From Fusobacterium sp. JB019 (GTDB taxonomy: Bacteria > Fusobacteriota > Fusobacteriia > Fusobacteriales > Fusobacteriaceae), in NCBI GenBank assembly GCA_030673965.1, contig JAUTCN010000017.1:1-46904 (forward strand): DNA of 46,904 bases, read 5' to 3'. Numbering within the stretch: position 1 is the first letter of the stretch; each line of letters opens with the position of its first letter. The translations under genes were made by a program, and so were the position numbers. Positions 18,568-27,667 of this stretch are shown in pieces. Under the pieces are notes generated by a model, which saw only the letters and a program-made list of their open reading frames with translations, made no database searches and had not been told where the DNA came from.

Positions 18568-18589
18568 AAGCATCTCCTCCTTTTTATTA

Positions 18590-18618
18590 ATAATAGCATA
18601 AAATATACATTCATACAA
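18590..18618 (-). promoter_or_regulatory. Promoter of the ROK regulator
   Basis: Minus strand: extended -10 TGC-TATTAT (TATTAT at 18590-18595), 17-base spacer, weak -35 TTGTAT (18613-18618). The -35 lies inside the palindrome at 18610-18632. Confidence 0.5.
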
Positions 18619-18632
18619 AAATTATGTATGAA
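18610..18632. promoter_or_regulatory. Palindromic operator candidate between ROK regulator and hut operon
   Basis: Arms TTCATACA (18610-18617) and TGTATGAA (18625-18632) are perfect complements around a 7-base AT-rich centre. The site covers the -35 of the regulator gene, so bound protein could repress it and perhaps also the divergent hutG. Confidence 0.5.
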
Positions 18633-18675
18633 AATAGCATTGAAATTATAAATGTTATCCATATATTTCTTATAT

Positions 18676-18704
18676 TTGATTTTTCAAAGCAAAAAAACTA
18701 TCCT
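18676..18704 (+). promoter_or_regulatory. Candidate hut operon promoter
   Basis: TTGATT (18676-18681), a 17-base spacer, TATCCT (18699-18704). Each hexamer matches consensus at four of six positions. A start near 18711 would give a leader of about 117 bases containing the inverted repeats at 18722-18811. Confidence 0.4.
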
Positions 18705-18721
18705 TAGGTTGTTAAGAGAAA

Positions 18722-18811
18722 TTAAAATGACTTTAATAATTTAAAAAGTATTGGTTTTATTTAAATTATTAATTTAAGTTTTTTTTTAGATAATTTTTAA
18801 AGTCATTTTAA
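18722..18811 (+). promoter_or_regulatory. Nested inverted repeats in the hutG leader
   Basis: Outer arms TTAAAATGACTTTAA (18722-18736) and its perfect complement (18797-18811). Inner arms TTAATAATTTAAA (18733-18745) and its perfect complement (18760-18772). The outer and inner left arms share four bases. The set ends six bases before the GGAGG of hutG, so it could be an RNA switch, an operator pair or an mRNA-stability element. Confidence 0.5.
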
Positions 18812-18827
18812 AAATTGGAGGAGATAT

Positions 18828-19724
18828 ATGAAGGAAATTTGGAAGGGAAGATTAGATAGTTTCCAAAAAGAAGATTTAAGATTTTGGCAAATAGTTACCA
18901 CTGCCTTTGAAATGAAAGAGGAAAGTGGAGTTTGCTTTATTGGATATGATACAGATGATGGGGTAAAAAGAAATTTAGGAAGACCTGGAGCAGAAAAAGG
19001 ATCCAATTCAATTAGAAGTGCTATGAAATCTTATCCAATTATTGAAAATGTGAAATTGTATGATTTTGGAAATTTAGAAAATAAAAAATTAGAAGAAGCT
19101 CAGGAAGAATATTCTGATAAGATAAAAATTGTTTTAGATAAGAAAAATTTCCCAATTGGTTTAGGTGGGGGACATGATATTGCTTATGGATCTTATCTAG
19201 GACTTAGAAAAGCTTATCCTAATAAAAAAATTGGAGTTATAAATTTTGATACTCACCTTGATATGAGAGATTATTCAAAGGGAGGAACTTCAGGAACTTC
19301 TTTTAAACAAATATTAGATTCTGATAAAGAAGCAAAATATATGATAATAGGATATAAGGATATAGGAAATACTGAAAGATTAAGGGAAGAAGCGAGAAAA
19401 AAAGGAGTTATAATAATAAAGGAAGAATATTCAGATGAATATATATATGAAGAGATTCAAAAATTTGCTGACAGTGTAGACATATTACAAGTTACATTTT
19501 GTATGGATGTATTTGATGCAAGTATAGCACCAGGTGTTTCAGCACCAACAATATTAGGCTTAGAAGGGAAGCGAGCAATAAAAATGTTAAGAAAAATTTT
19601 AGAAACAAAAAAAGTAGAAATTACAGATATTGCAGAAGTTAATCCATATTATGATATAGACATGAGAACTGCAAAATTAGCAGGGAATATAATTTATGAA
19701 ATTGTTCAAAGTAAAAGTAGCTAG
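18828..19724 (+). CDS. hutG: Formimidoylglutamase (arginase/agmatinase family), copy 1
   Basis: Last step of the histidine pathway: N-formimidoyl-L-glutamate plus water gives glutamate and formamide. The 298 residues have the ureohydrolase metal motifs GGGHD (H116), FDTHLD (D141, H143, D145) and MDVFD followed by APGVSAP (D227, D230). The usual first Asp of the late DxD motif is Cys225 here. The product is clearly related to the second copy at 32117-33013. It is first gene of the hut operon, 39 bases ahead of the permease gene, with GGAGG before the ATG. Confidence 0.92.
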   Translation: MKEIWKGRLDSFQKEDLRFWQIVTTAFEMKEESGVCFIGYDTDDGVKRNLGRPGAEKGSNSIRSAMKSYPIIENVKLYDFGNLENKKLEEAQEEYSDKIKIVLDKKNFPIGLGGGHDIAYGSYLGLRKAYPNKKIGVINFDTHLDMRDYSKGGTSGTSFKQILDSDKEAKYMIIGYKDIGNTERLREEARKKGVIIIKEEYSDEYIYEEIQKFADSVDILQVTFCMDVFDASIAPGVSAPTILGLEGKRAIKMLRKILETKKVEITDIAEVNPYYDIDMRTAKLAGNIIYEIVQSKSS

Positions 19725-19763
19725 TTAACTTAGCGAAAGCTAAAAAAATAAAGGGAGGTACAT

Positions 19764-21068
19764 ATGTTATTTAATCCAGTAGTCGTTTCAGTGGTTGTAA
19801 TGAGTATTCTTTGCTTACTAAAATTAAATGTAATGATAGCTATGATATTAGCAGCTTTAGTAGCAGGAATGATGTCTGGTTTAGGGGTTTCAGCAACAAT
19901 GGGATTTTTAATTTCAGGAATGGGCGGAAATTCAGAAACTGCACTTAGTTATATTTTATTAGGTACATTAGCTGTAGCAATAAATCAAACAGGGCTTGCT
20001 GCAATAATGTCTAAGAAAATTTCACAAATAGTAAGTGGAAGAAAAGTTGTATTGTTATTATTAATAGCTTTCATAACTTGTTTTTCACAGAACTTAATTC
20101 CAGTTCACATAGCTTTTATACCAATTTTAATTCCACCATTATTAAAATTAATGAATAAATTAAAATTAGATAGAAGAGCAATGGCTTGTGCTTTGACATT
20201 TGGTTTAAAAACTCCTTATATTGTTTTACCAGTAGGATTTGGATTAATTTTCCAAACAATAATAAAAGATCAAATAAACGCCAATGGTTATACTGTTACT
20301 TTAGGTCAAGTTTGGAGAGCTAACTGGATATTAGGTATAGCAATGTTTGTAGGGCTTGCAATAGCAATATTTTTATCATATAGAAAACCGAGAGATTATG
20401 AAGATTTACCATTAAAAGGTTTTGAAGAAGCAGAGGAAATTCCAGAAAAAATGGAAAAGAAACATTGGATAACATTAGTTGCAGCAGCTTTAGCATTTGT
20501 AGTTCAATTAAGTACAGGTTCACTTCCTCTTGGAGCAATAGTTGCTCTTGGATTAATGGCAGCATTTAGAGTTATTAAATGGGATGGAATTGATGAATTA
20601 TTAAATGGTGGAGTTTTAATAATGGGAGCAATTGCCTTTGTAATGTTAGTTGCAGCAGGATATGGAAATGTAATTAGAGAAACTAATGCAATTCCAGCTT
20701 TAGTTGAAAGTGTAGTTGCTGTAATAGGAACTAGTAAGGTTGCAGGTGCTTTCATAATGTTACTTGTTGGATTATTTGTAACAATGGGAATAGGAAGTTC
20801 TTTTGGAACAATTCCAATTCTAGCAGTTATTTATTGTCCACTAGCTTTAAAATTAGGATTCTCTCCAGCTTCAATTATTATATTAATAGCAACAGCAGGA
20901 GCTTTAGGAGATGCAGGATCTCCAGCATCAGATTCAACTTTAGGACCAACTTCAGGATTAAATGTAGATGGACAACATCAACATATTTGGGATACTTGTG
21001 TACCAACATTCTTACACTTTAATATCCCACTATTTATAGCAGGAATGATAGGAGCATTAATTTTTTAA
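19764..21068 (+). CDS. NhaC/YuiF-family Na+-coupled permease, probable histidine transporter
   Basis: The 434-residue membrane protein has about 11-12 hydrophobic segments. It resembles the Na+/H+ antiporter-like family that includes Bacillus YuiF (NQTGLAAIMSKKISQ; FGTIPILAVIYCPLALKLG; GDAGSPASDSTLGPTSGLN). Members near amino-acid catabolic genes are usually amino-acid permeases. Its place between hutG and hutH, with a GGGAGG ribosome site and short gaps, points to histidine uptake, possibly in exchange for Na+ or H+ (inference). No dedicated histidine ABC importer is seen in the window. Confidence 0.75.
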   Translation: MLFNPVVVSVVVMSILCLLKLNVMIAMILAALVAGMMSGLGVSATMGFLISGMGGNSETALSYILLGTLAVAINQTGLAAIMSKKISQIVSGRKVVLLLLIAFITCFSQNLIPVHIAFIPILIPPLLKLMNKLKLDRRAMACALTFGLKTPYIVLPVGFGLIFQTIIKDQINANGYTVTLGQVWRANWILGIAMFVGLAIAIFLSYRKPRDYEDLPLKGFEEAEEIPEKMEKKHWITLVAAALAFVVQLSTGSLPLGAIVALGLMAAFRVIKWDGIDELLNGGVLIMGAIAFVMLVAAGYGNVIRETNAIPALVESVVAVIGTSKVAGAFIMLLVGLFVTMGIGSSFGTIPILAVIYCPLALKLGFSPASIIILIATAGALGDAGSPASDSTLGPTSGLNVDGQHQHIWDTCVPTFLHFNIPLFIAGMIGALIF

Positions 21069-21096
21069 ATAATATAAATTTAAGGAGGATAAGTTT

Positions 21097-22632
21097 ATGA
21101 AATTAGTAATAGGGGAAAGAAAATTAACACTAGAGGATCTTATTAATGTAACAAGAAAAGGATATACAGTAGAATTGTCAGATGAAGCTTACGCAAAAAT
21201 AGCTAAAGCAAGAGCTTTAGTAGATAGATATGTTGAAGAAAAAAGAGTATCTTATGGAATTACTACAGGGTTTGGAAAATTTTCTGATACAATTGTATCA
21301 AAGGAAGAAACAGGACAATTACAAAAGAATTTAATAATGAGTCACTCATGTGGAGTTGGAAACCCATTATCAATTGATATGGCCCGTGGAATTATGTTAC
21401 TAAGAGTAGTAAACTTATCTAAAGGATATTCAGGAGCAAGAAAAATAACAGTGGACACATTGGTGGAAATGTTAAATAAAGGTGTAACACCTTATATTCC
21501 AGAAAAAGGTTCCCTTGGAGCGTCAGGAGATTTGGCTCCTCTAGCACATATGGTTCTAGTAATGCTTGGAATGGGAAAAGCATATTACAATGGTGAATTA
21601 ATGGAAGGTAAAAAGGCTATGGAAATGGCAGGAGTTGCAATTCTTCCAGAACTTTCTTCAAAGGAAGGATTAGCATTGATAAATGGTACTCAAGTAATGA
21701 CTTCAGTTGGAGCTCACGTAGCTTATGATGCAATAAACTTAATGAAACATTTAGATTTAGCAGGTTCACTAACAATGGAAGCATTGAATGGAATAACTTG
21801 TGCTTATGATCCTAGAATACATGAAGTAAGAGGACATGCAGGACAAATAAGAACAGCTGCAAACTTTAGAGAAATATTAAAAGGAAGTAAAAATACTACA
21901 AAACAAGGTGAATTAAGAGTTCAAGATCCATATACATTAAGATGTATTCCTCAAATTCATGGAGCAAGTAAAGATACATTAGAATATGTTAGAGAAAAAA
22001 TTGAAACAGAAATGGACGCAGTAACAGATAATCCAATTATTTTCTGTGATACAGATGATGTTATATCTGGTGGAAACTTCCATGGTCAACCAATGGCTCT
22101 TCCATTTGATTTCCTAGGAATAGCAATATCAGAAATGGCAAATGTAGCTGAAAGAAGACTTGAAAGATTAGTAAATCCTAATTTAAACTATGGTTTACCT
22201 GCTTTCTTAGTTGAAAAAGGTGGAGTAAATTCAGGATTTATGATAGTTCAATATGCAGCAGCAGCTTTAGTATCAGAAAATAAAGTATTAGCTCATCCAG
22301 CATCTGTTGATTCAATTCCATCTTCAGCTAACCAAGAAGATCATGTTTCAATGGGAACAATAGCAGCAAGAAAAGCTGGAGAAATTTTAGGAAATGCAAG
22401 AAAAGTTATTTCAATGGAAATATTAAGTGCTTGCCAAGGAATTGATTTAAGAAAAGCAGAATCTGGACTTGGAGCAGGAACAAAAGAAGCTTATAAACTT
22501 GTAAGAGAAAGAGTTGCTCATTATGATACAGATAGAGTAATGCATATAGATATAGATGCAGTTGAAGAATTAATAAAAGAAAATAAAATAGTTGAAACAG
22601 TTGAAAAAGAAATTGGAGAATTAAAAATATAA
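21097..22632 (+). CDS. hutH: Histidine ammonia-lyase
   Basis: Converts L-histidine to urocanate and ammonia in the cytoplasm, the entry step of the pathway. The 511 residues are full length. The MIO-forming Ala142-Ser143-Gly144 lies in GSLGASGDLAPLAH. Other family signatures present are YGITTGFGKF, QxDPYTLRCIPQIHG, GGNFHGQP and SSANQEDHVSMG. It starts 28 bases after the permease with AAGGAGG. Nothing is missing; function is near certain. Confidence 0.97.
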   Translation: MKLVIGERKLTLEDLINVTRKGYTVELSDEAYAKIAKARALVDRYVEEKRVSYGITTGFGKFSDTIVSKEETGQLQKNLIMSHSCGVGNPLSIDMARGIMLLRVVNLSKGYSGARKITVDTLVEMLNKGVTPYIPEKGSLGASGDLAPLAHMVLVMLGMGKAYYNGELMEGKKAMEMAGVAILPELSSKEGLALINGTQVMTSVGAHVAYDAINLMKHLDLAGSLTMEALNGITCAYDPRIHEVRGHAGQIRTAANFREILKGSKNTTKQGELRVQDPYTLRCIPQIHGASKDTLEYVREKIETEMDAVTDNPIIFCDTDDVISGGNFHGQPMALPFDFLGIAISEMANVAERRLERLVNPNLNYGLPAFLVEKGGVNSGFMIVQYAAAALVSENKVLAHPASVDSIPSSANQEDHVSMGTIAARKAGEILGNARKVISMEILSACQGIDLRKAESGLGAGTKEAYKLVRERVAHYDTDRVMHIDIDAVEELIKENKIVETVEKEIGELKI

Positions 22633-22648
22633 AAGGGGGAGAAATAAT

Positions 22649-24676
22649 ATGATAAACCAAGAAATTTTTAAAACTATGACAATTAAATTAGAGGCAAAAG
22701 ATATTCCAGATTATATTCCTAAGATGGATCCACAATATAGAAGAGCACCAAAAAGAGTTGTACATTTAGAAAAAGATGAAATAGAATTAGCACTTAAAAA
22801 TGCTTTAAGATATATTCCAGAAGAATATCATGAAAAATTAGCTCCTGAATTTTTAGATGAGTTAATGGAACACGGAAGAATTTATGGATATAGATTTAGA
22901 CCAGAAGGAAGAATATATGGTAAACCTATTGATGAATATAATGGAAAATGTGTTGAAGGAAAAGCAATACAAGTTATGATAGAAAATAACTTAGATTTTG
23001 AAATAGCATTATATCCTTATGAGTTAGTAACTTATGGTGAAACTGGACAAGTTTGTCAAAACTGGATGCAGTATAGATTAATAAAAAAATATTTAGAAAA
23101 TTTAACTCAAGATCAAACTTTAGTAGTAGCTTCAGGGCATCCAACAGGACTATTTAGATCAAAACCAACAGCACCAAGATGTGTTATGACAAATGCTCTT
23201 ATGGTTGGAGAATTTGATGACTACAATAACTGGGCTAGAGCAGCTGCAATAGGAGTTGCAAACTATGGTCAAATGACAGCTGGAGGTTGGATGTATATTG
23301 GACCTCAAGGAATAGTTCACGGAACATATTCAACAATATTAAATGCTGCAAGACTTTTCTGTGGAGTACCAAAAGATGGAGATTTAGCAGGTAAATTATT
23401 TGTTACTTCAGGACTTGGAGGAATGAGCGGAGCTCAAGGAAAAGCTACTGTAATTGCAAAGGGTGTTGGAATCATAGCTGAAGTTGATAGATCAAGAATC
23501 CAAACTAGATTAGATCAAGGTTGGGTTGATGAAATAGCAGAAAGTCCTGAGGATGCATTTAAAATTGCAAAGGAAAAACAAGAATCAAGAACTCCATATG
23601 CAATAGCTTTCCATGGAAATATAGTTGATTTATTAGAATATGCAGATAAAAATAATGTTCATATAGATTTATTGTCAGATCAAACTTCTTGTCACGCTGT
23701 TTATGATGGAGGATATTGTCCAGTTGGAATGACTTTTGAAGAAAGAACAATGTTACTTGGAGAAGATAGAGAAAGATTTAATGAATTAGTAAATGAAACT
23801 TTGAAAAAACATTATGCAGTTATTAAAAATTTAACTAGTAAAGGAGTATATTTCTTTGACTATGGAAATAGTTTCCTAAAAGCTTTATATGATGTTGGAA
23901 TAAAAGAAATTTCTAAAAATGGTAGAGATGATAAGGGTGGATTTATATATCCTTCGTATGTTGAAGATATATTAGGACCTGAATTATTTGACTATGGTTA
24001 CGGACCATTTAGATGGGTATGTTTATCTGGTAAAAAAGAAGATCTATTAAAAACAGATAAGGCAGCTCTTGATTTAGTTGATCCAAACAGAAGATATCAA
24101 GATAGAGATAACTATATTTGGATACATGATGCAGATAAAAATGGACTAGTAGTTGGAACTCAAGCAAGAATATTCTATCAAGATGCTATGAGTAGAACTA
24201 AAATAGCTCTTTCATTTAACAAAATGGTAAGAGACGGAGAAATTGGACCAGTTATGTTAGGTAGAGATCATCATGATGTATCAGGAACTGACTCTCCATT
24301 TAGAGAAACTTCAAACATTAAAGATGGAAGTAATATTATGGCAGACATGGCAACTCAATGTTTTGCAGGAAACGCTGCTCGTGGAATGTCAATGATAGCT
24401 CTTCATAATGGTGGAGGAGTAGGAATTGGAAAATCAATAAATGGTGGATTTGGAATGGTTCTTGATGGAAGTCATAGAGTTGATGAAATTCTTATGCAAG
24501 CTATGCCTTGGGATGTAATGGGTGGAGTTGCAAGAAGGGCTTGGGCTAGAAATATTCATTCTATCGAAACTGCAATTGAATACAATAAAGATAATAGAGG
24601 AACAGATCATATTACACTTCCTTATATTGCAAATGAAGAACTAATTAAAAAATTAGTTGATGAAAAGATAAAATAG
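22649..24676 (+). CDS. hutU: Urocanate hydratase (urocanase), long form
   Basis: Hydrates urocanate to 4-imidazolone-5-propionate using tightly bound NAD+. The nucleotide-site segment GLGGMSGAQGKA starts near residue 255, and the conserved DQTSCH...GGYCP region holds the catalytic-domain Cys. At 675 residues it is about 120 longer than the common proteobacterial/Bacillus form (about 550) and similar to the long form found in animals and some anaerobes. It follows hutH by 16 bases with an AGGGGGAG ribosome site. Confidence is high. Confidence 0.96.
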   Translation: MINQEIFKTMTIKLEAKDIPDYIPKMDPQYRRAPKRVVHLEKDEIELALKNALRYIPEEYHEKLAPEFLDELMEHGRIYGYRFRPEGRIYGKPIDEYNGKCVEGKAIQVMIENNLDFEIALYPYELVTYGETGQVCQNWMQYRLIKKYLENLTQDQTLVVASGHPTGLFRSKPTAPRCVMTNALMVGEFDDYNNWARAAAIGVANYGQMTAGGWMYIGPQGIVHGTYSTILNAARLFCGVPKDGDLAGKLFVTSGLGGMSGAQGKATVIAKGVGIIAEVDRSRIQTRLDQGWVDEIAESPEDAFKIAKEKQESRTPYAIAFHGNIVDLLEYADKNNVHIDLLSDQTSCHAVYDGGYCPVGMTFEERTMLLGEDRERFNELVNETLKKHYAVIKNLTSKGVYFFDYGNSFLKALYDVGIKEISKNGRDDKGGFIYPSYVEDILGPELFDYGYGPFRWVCLSGKKEDLLKTDKAALDLVDPNRRYQDRDNYIWIHDADKNGLVVGTQARIFYQDAMSRTKIALSFNKMVRDGEIGPVMLGRDHHDVSGTDSPFRETSNIKDGSNIMADMATQCFAGNAARGMSMIALHNGGGVGIGKSINGGFGMVLDGSHRVDEILMQAMPWDVMGGVARRAWARNIHSIETAIEYNKDNRGTDHITLPYIANEELIKKLVDEKIK

Positions 24677-24702
24677 GTATAGAATAAACCAAAATTACAG
24701 GG

Positions 24703-24732
24703 GTAAGAGACAGAAATATTTCTGCCTCTTAT
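24703..24732 (+). other. Intra-operon hairpin between hutU and hutI
   Basis: Arms TAAGAG-A-CAGAAA and TTTCTG-C-CTCTTA with one internal mismatch and a two-base loop. There is no T run afterwards, so mRNA processing or stability is more likely than termination. Confidence 0.5.
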
Positions 24733-24753
24733 TCCATTATAGGAGGAGGATAT

Positions 24754-26016
24754 ATGAAAGCTGATTTAGTTATATATAATATAGGGACTTTGGTTACATC
24801 AAAGGAACTTGAAAAAAAATCTATAGGAGATATGGAAAATATAGAAGTTTTACACAATGCTTATTTAGCAGTTCGTGATGGAAAAATTTTAGATCTTGGG
24901 GAAGGAAATGCTCCTGAAACTTTAATAGAAGAAAGTACAAAATTAATAGATGCTAAGAAAAAAGTTGTAACTCCAGGGTTAGTAGATTCCCACACTCATT
25001 TAGTTCATTATGGATCTAGAGAAAATGAATTACCTCTTAAGATAAAAGGTGTTCCTTATTTGGAAATATTAAGACAAGGGGGAGGAATCTTAAGTACAGT
25101 AAGACATACCAGAGAAGCTACAGATGAGCAGTTATATAAAAAATCATTTGATGTTTTAGATAGAATGCTTGCCTTTGGTGTTACTACTGTTGAAAGTAAA
25201 AGTGGTTATGGATTAAATTTAGAAACAGAATTAAGACAGTTAGAAACTAGTAAAAGATTAAATGAAAATCATCCTATTGATGTCATTTCAACTTTTTTAG
25301 GAGCTCACGCAGTTCCTGAAGAATATAAGGAAAATCCAAAGGGATATATAGATGAAGTTATAAAAATGTTACCTATTGTAAAGGAGAAAAATTTAGCAGA
25401 ATTTTGTGATATTTTCTGTGAGGATAGTGTTTTTAATGTTGAAGAAAGTAGACATATATTAAATGAAGCAAAAAAATGTGGATTTAAACTGAAAATCCAT
25501 GCTGATGAAATAGTTTCTCTTGGGGGAGCTGAGTTAGCAGGAGAATTAGGAGCAATTTCCGCAGAACATTTAATGGCAGTTAGTGATCAAGGAATTAAGG
25601 ATTTACATGTTAATAATGTAATAGCTAATATACTTCCAGCTACTTCATTTAATTTAGGAAAAGCTTACGCACCAGTTAGAAAAATGATAGATACAGGAGT
25701 TACAGTTGCTCTTTCTACAGATTATAATCCTGGATCTTGTCCATGTGAAAATATTCAACTTGTTATGAATATTGCTTCAGCTCAAATAAAAATGACTCCA
25801 TTAGAAATATTTAAAGGGATAACAATAAACGGAGCAAAGGCAATAGGAAAAGAAGAATTTATAGGAAGTTTGGAAGTTGGTAAAAATGCAGACTTTGTGA
25901 TTTTTGATGTGAAAAACTTAAATTATATATTCTATAATATTGGAATTAATCACGTGAAAGATGTGTATAAGCTAGGAGAGCAGGTTGTGAAGGATGGAAA
26001 AATTTTCTATGCTTAA
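24754..26016 (+). CDS. hutI: Imidazolonepropionase
   Basis: Hydrolyses 4-imidazolone-5-propionate to N-formimidoyl-L-glutamate. The 420-residue protein belongs to the amidohydrolase superfamily. Metal motif DSHTHLVH has H80 and H82; later His/Asp ligands lie in KIHADEIVSLGG, AISAEHL and STDYNPGSC. It is the last gene of the hut run and is preceded by AGGAGGAGG. A hairpin terminator follows at 26042. Confidence 0.96.
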   Translation: MKADLVIYNIGTLVTSKELEKKSIGDMENIEVLHNAYLAVRDGKILDLGEGNAPETLIEESTKLIDAKKKVVTPGLVDSHTHLVHYGSRENELPLKIKGVPYLEILRQGGGILSTVRHTREATDEQLYKKSFDVLDRMLAFGVTTVESKSGYGLNLETELRQLETSKRLNENHPIDVISTFLGAHAVPEEYKENPKGYIDEVIKMLPIVKEKNLAEFCDIFCEDSVFNVEESRHILNEAKKCGFKLKIHADEIVSLGGAELAGELGAISAEHLMAVSDQGIKDLHVNNVIANILPATSFNLGKAYAPVRKMIDTGVTVALSTDYNPGSCPCENIQLVMNIASAQIKMTPLEIFKGITINGAKAIGKEEFIGSLEVGKNADFVIFDVKNLNYIFYNIGINHVKDVYKLGEQVVKDGKIFYA

Positions 26017-26041
26017 TTAATTTCAAAAAAGATACGTACTT

Positions 26042-26080
26042 AAGAATTTCTTTTTCTTTTAGGAAAAGAAATTCTTTTAT
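26042..26080 (+). terminator. Terminator of the hut operon
   Basis: AAGAATTTCTTTTTC and GAAAAGAAATTCTT pair (one bulged T) across a TTTTAG loop. A T-rich tail follows. Confidence 0.7.
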
Positions 26081-26085
26081 TTATA

Positions 26086-26094
26086 TGGTATAAT
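26086..26094 (+). promoter_or_regulatory. Extended -10 promoter of the nucleoside ABC operon
   Basis: TGG followed by TATAAT (26089-26094). No good -35 is seen, as is usual for extended -10 promoters. It lies just after the hut terminator. Confidence 0.55.
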
Positions 26095-26134
26095 TAGCTT
26101 AGAAGGGAAAAAACAGATAGGGTAGGTGAAAAAT

Positions 26135-27667
26135 TTGTCAAAATATGTAATAGAGATGAATAACATAACTAAAATATTTGGAACTTTTAAAGCTAATGAT
26201 GATATAACTTTAAAAGTAGAAAAGGGAGAAATTCATGCTCTTTTGGGAGAAAATGGAGCAGGAAAATCAACTCTTATGAGTGTTTTATTTGGTCTATATC
26301 AGCCAGAATATGGTGAAATAAAGATCAATGGTGAAAAGGTAAATATTAACAATCCAAATGATGCAAATAGACTGGGTATTGGAATGGTTCATCAACATTT
26401 TAAATTAGTTCATAATTTTACAGTTGTAGAAAATATAGTTTTAGGAATGGAGACTGTAAAAAATGGAAAATTAGAAATGGGAGAGGCTAAGAAAAAAATT
26501 ATAGCTTTAAGTGAAAAATATAAGCTTCAAATAAATCCAGATGATCTTATTTCAGATATAACAGTTGGAATGCAGCAAAGAGTAGAAATTTTAAAGATGC
26601 TTTATAGAGATAATGATATACTTATATTCGATGAACCTACAGCAGTGTTAATGCCCCAAGAAATAGAAGAACTTATGAAAATTATGAAGCAACTTACAAG
26701 TGAAGGGAAATCCTTAATATTTATTACCCACAAACTAAACGAAATAAAAGAAGTGGCAGACAGATGTACTGTTCTTAGAAAGGGTAAATATATTGGGACA
26801 ATAGATGTTTCTTCTACTACTAAGGAAGAAATGTCAGAAATGATGGTTGGAAGAAAGGTTGATTTTAATATTGAAAAAAAAGAAGTAACATTAGGTGAAA
26901 CAGTGTTAAAGGTAGAAGACTTATCAATGAAATCAAGCCTTTCTGAAAAATTAGTTGTAAAAAATGTGAATTTTTCTGTTAAAAAAGGAGAAATTGTTTG
27001 TGTAGCAGGTGTTGACGGAAATGGTCAATCGGAACTTGTTTTTGGTCTTACTGGTTTACTTCCAATTAAAAATGGGAAGATATATTTAAAAGATATTGAT
27101 ATAACTCATAAAAGTATTAGAGAAAGATATCTTCATGGGTTATCTTATATACCAGAGGATAGACATAAACATGGTCTTGTTTTAGATTATACTTTACAAG
27201 AAAATTTAGCCCTTCAAAGTTATTATAAACCAGAGTTTCAAAGTCATGGTTTTTTAAATTTTAAAGGAATGAAAGATTACGCTGTTAAACTTATTGATAA
27301 ATTTGATATTAGATCTAGCAGTAGAGAAAAATCTATAGTTAGAGGAATGTCTGGTGGAAATCAACAAAAGGCAATTATAGCTAGAGAATTAAGTAGAGAA
27401 TTAGAACTTGTTATAGCTGTTCAACCAACGAGAGGTTTAGATGTTGGAGCCATAGAATTTGTACATAAACAATTGATAGAACAAAGGGATAATGGAAAAG
27501 CAGTTCTTTTAATTTCCATGGAACTTGATGAAATTATGAATGTAAGTGATAGGATACTTGTAATGCATGATGGGGAAATTGTAGCAAATAAAAATCCAAA
27601 GGAAACAACAATAAATGAATTAGGACTTTATATGGCAGGTTCTAAAAGAGAGGAGGATGTTAAATGA
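26135..27667 (+). CDS. ABC transporter ATP-binding protein, BMP/nucleoside type (two NBDs)
   Basis: About 510 residues with two nucleotide-binding domains, like YufO/RbsA. The first has Walker A GENGAGKST, signature VGMQQR and Walker B LIFDEPTAVL. The second has the family's degenerate Walker A (GVDGNGQSE) and signature MSGGNQQK. The start is uncertain: a TTG at 26135 gives MSKYVIEM with AGGTG six bases upstream; an in-frame GTG at 26126 would add three residues. It overlaps the first permease gene by ATGA. With the lipoprotein at 29708 it should energise nucleoside import. Confidence 0.9.
   Translation: MSKYVIEMNNITKIFGTFKANDDITLKVEKGEIHALLGENGAGKSTLMSVLFGLYQPEYGEIKINGEKVNINNPNDANRLGIGMVHQHFKLVHNFTVVENIVLGMETVKNGKLEMGEAKKKIIALSEKYKLQINPDDLISDITVGMQQRVEILKMLYRDNDILIFDEPTAVLMPQEIEELMKIMKQLTSEGKSLIFITHKLNEIKEVADRCTVLRKGKYIGTIDVSSTTKEEMSEMMVGRKVDFNIEKKEVTLGETVLKVEDLSMKSSLSEKLVVKNVNFSVKKGEIVCVAGVDGNGQSELVFGLTGLLPIKNGKIYLKDIDITHKSIRERYLHGLSYIPEDRHKHGLVLDYTLQENLALQSYYKPEFQSHGFLNFKGMKDYAVKLIDKFDIRSSSREKSIVRGMSGGNQQKAIIARELSRELELVIAVQPTRGLDVGAIEFVHKQLIEQRDNGKAVLLISMELDEIMNVSDRILVMHDGEIVANKNPKETTINELGLYMAGSKREEDVK

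Noticed and set aside
24703-24732. Terminator between hutU and hutI
   Set aside because: The hairpin has a mismatch and no T run, and the next gene is the following pathway step, so read-through is expected.
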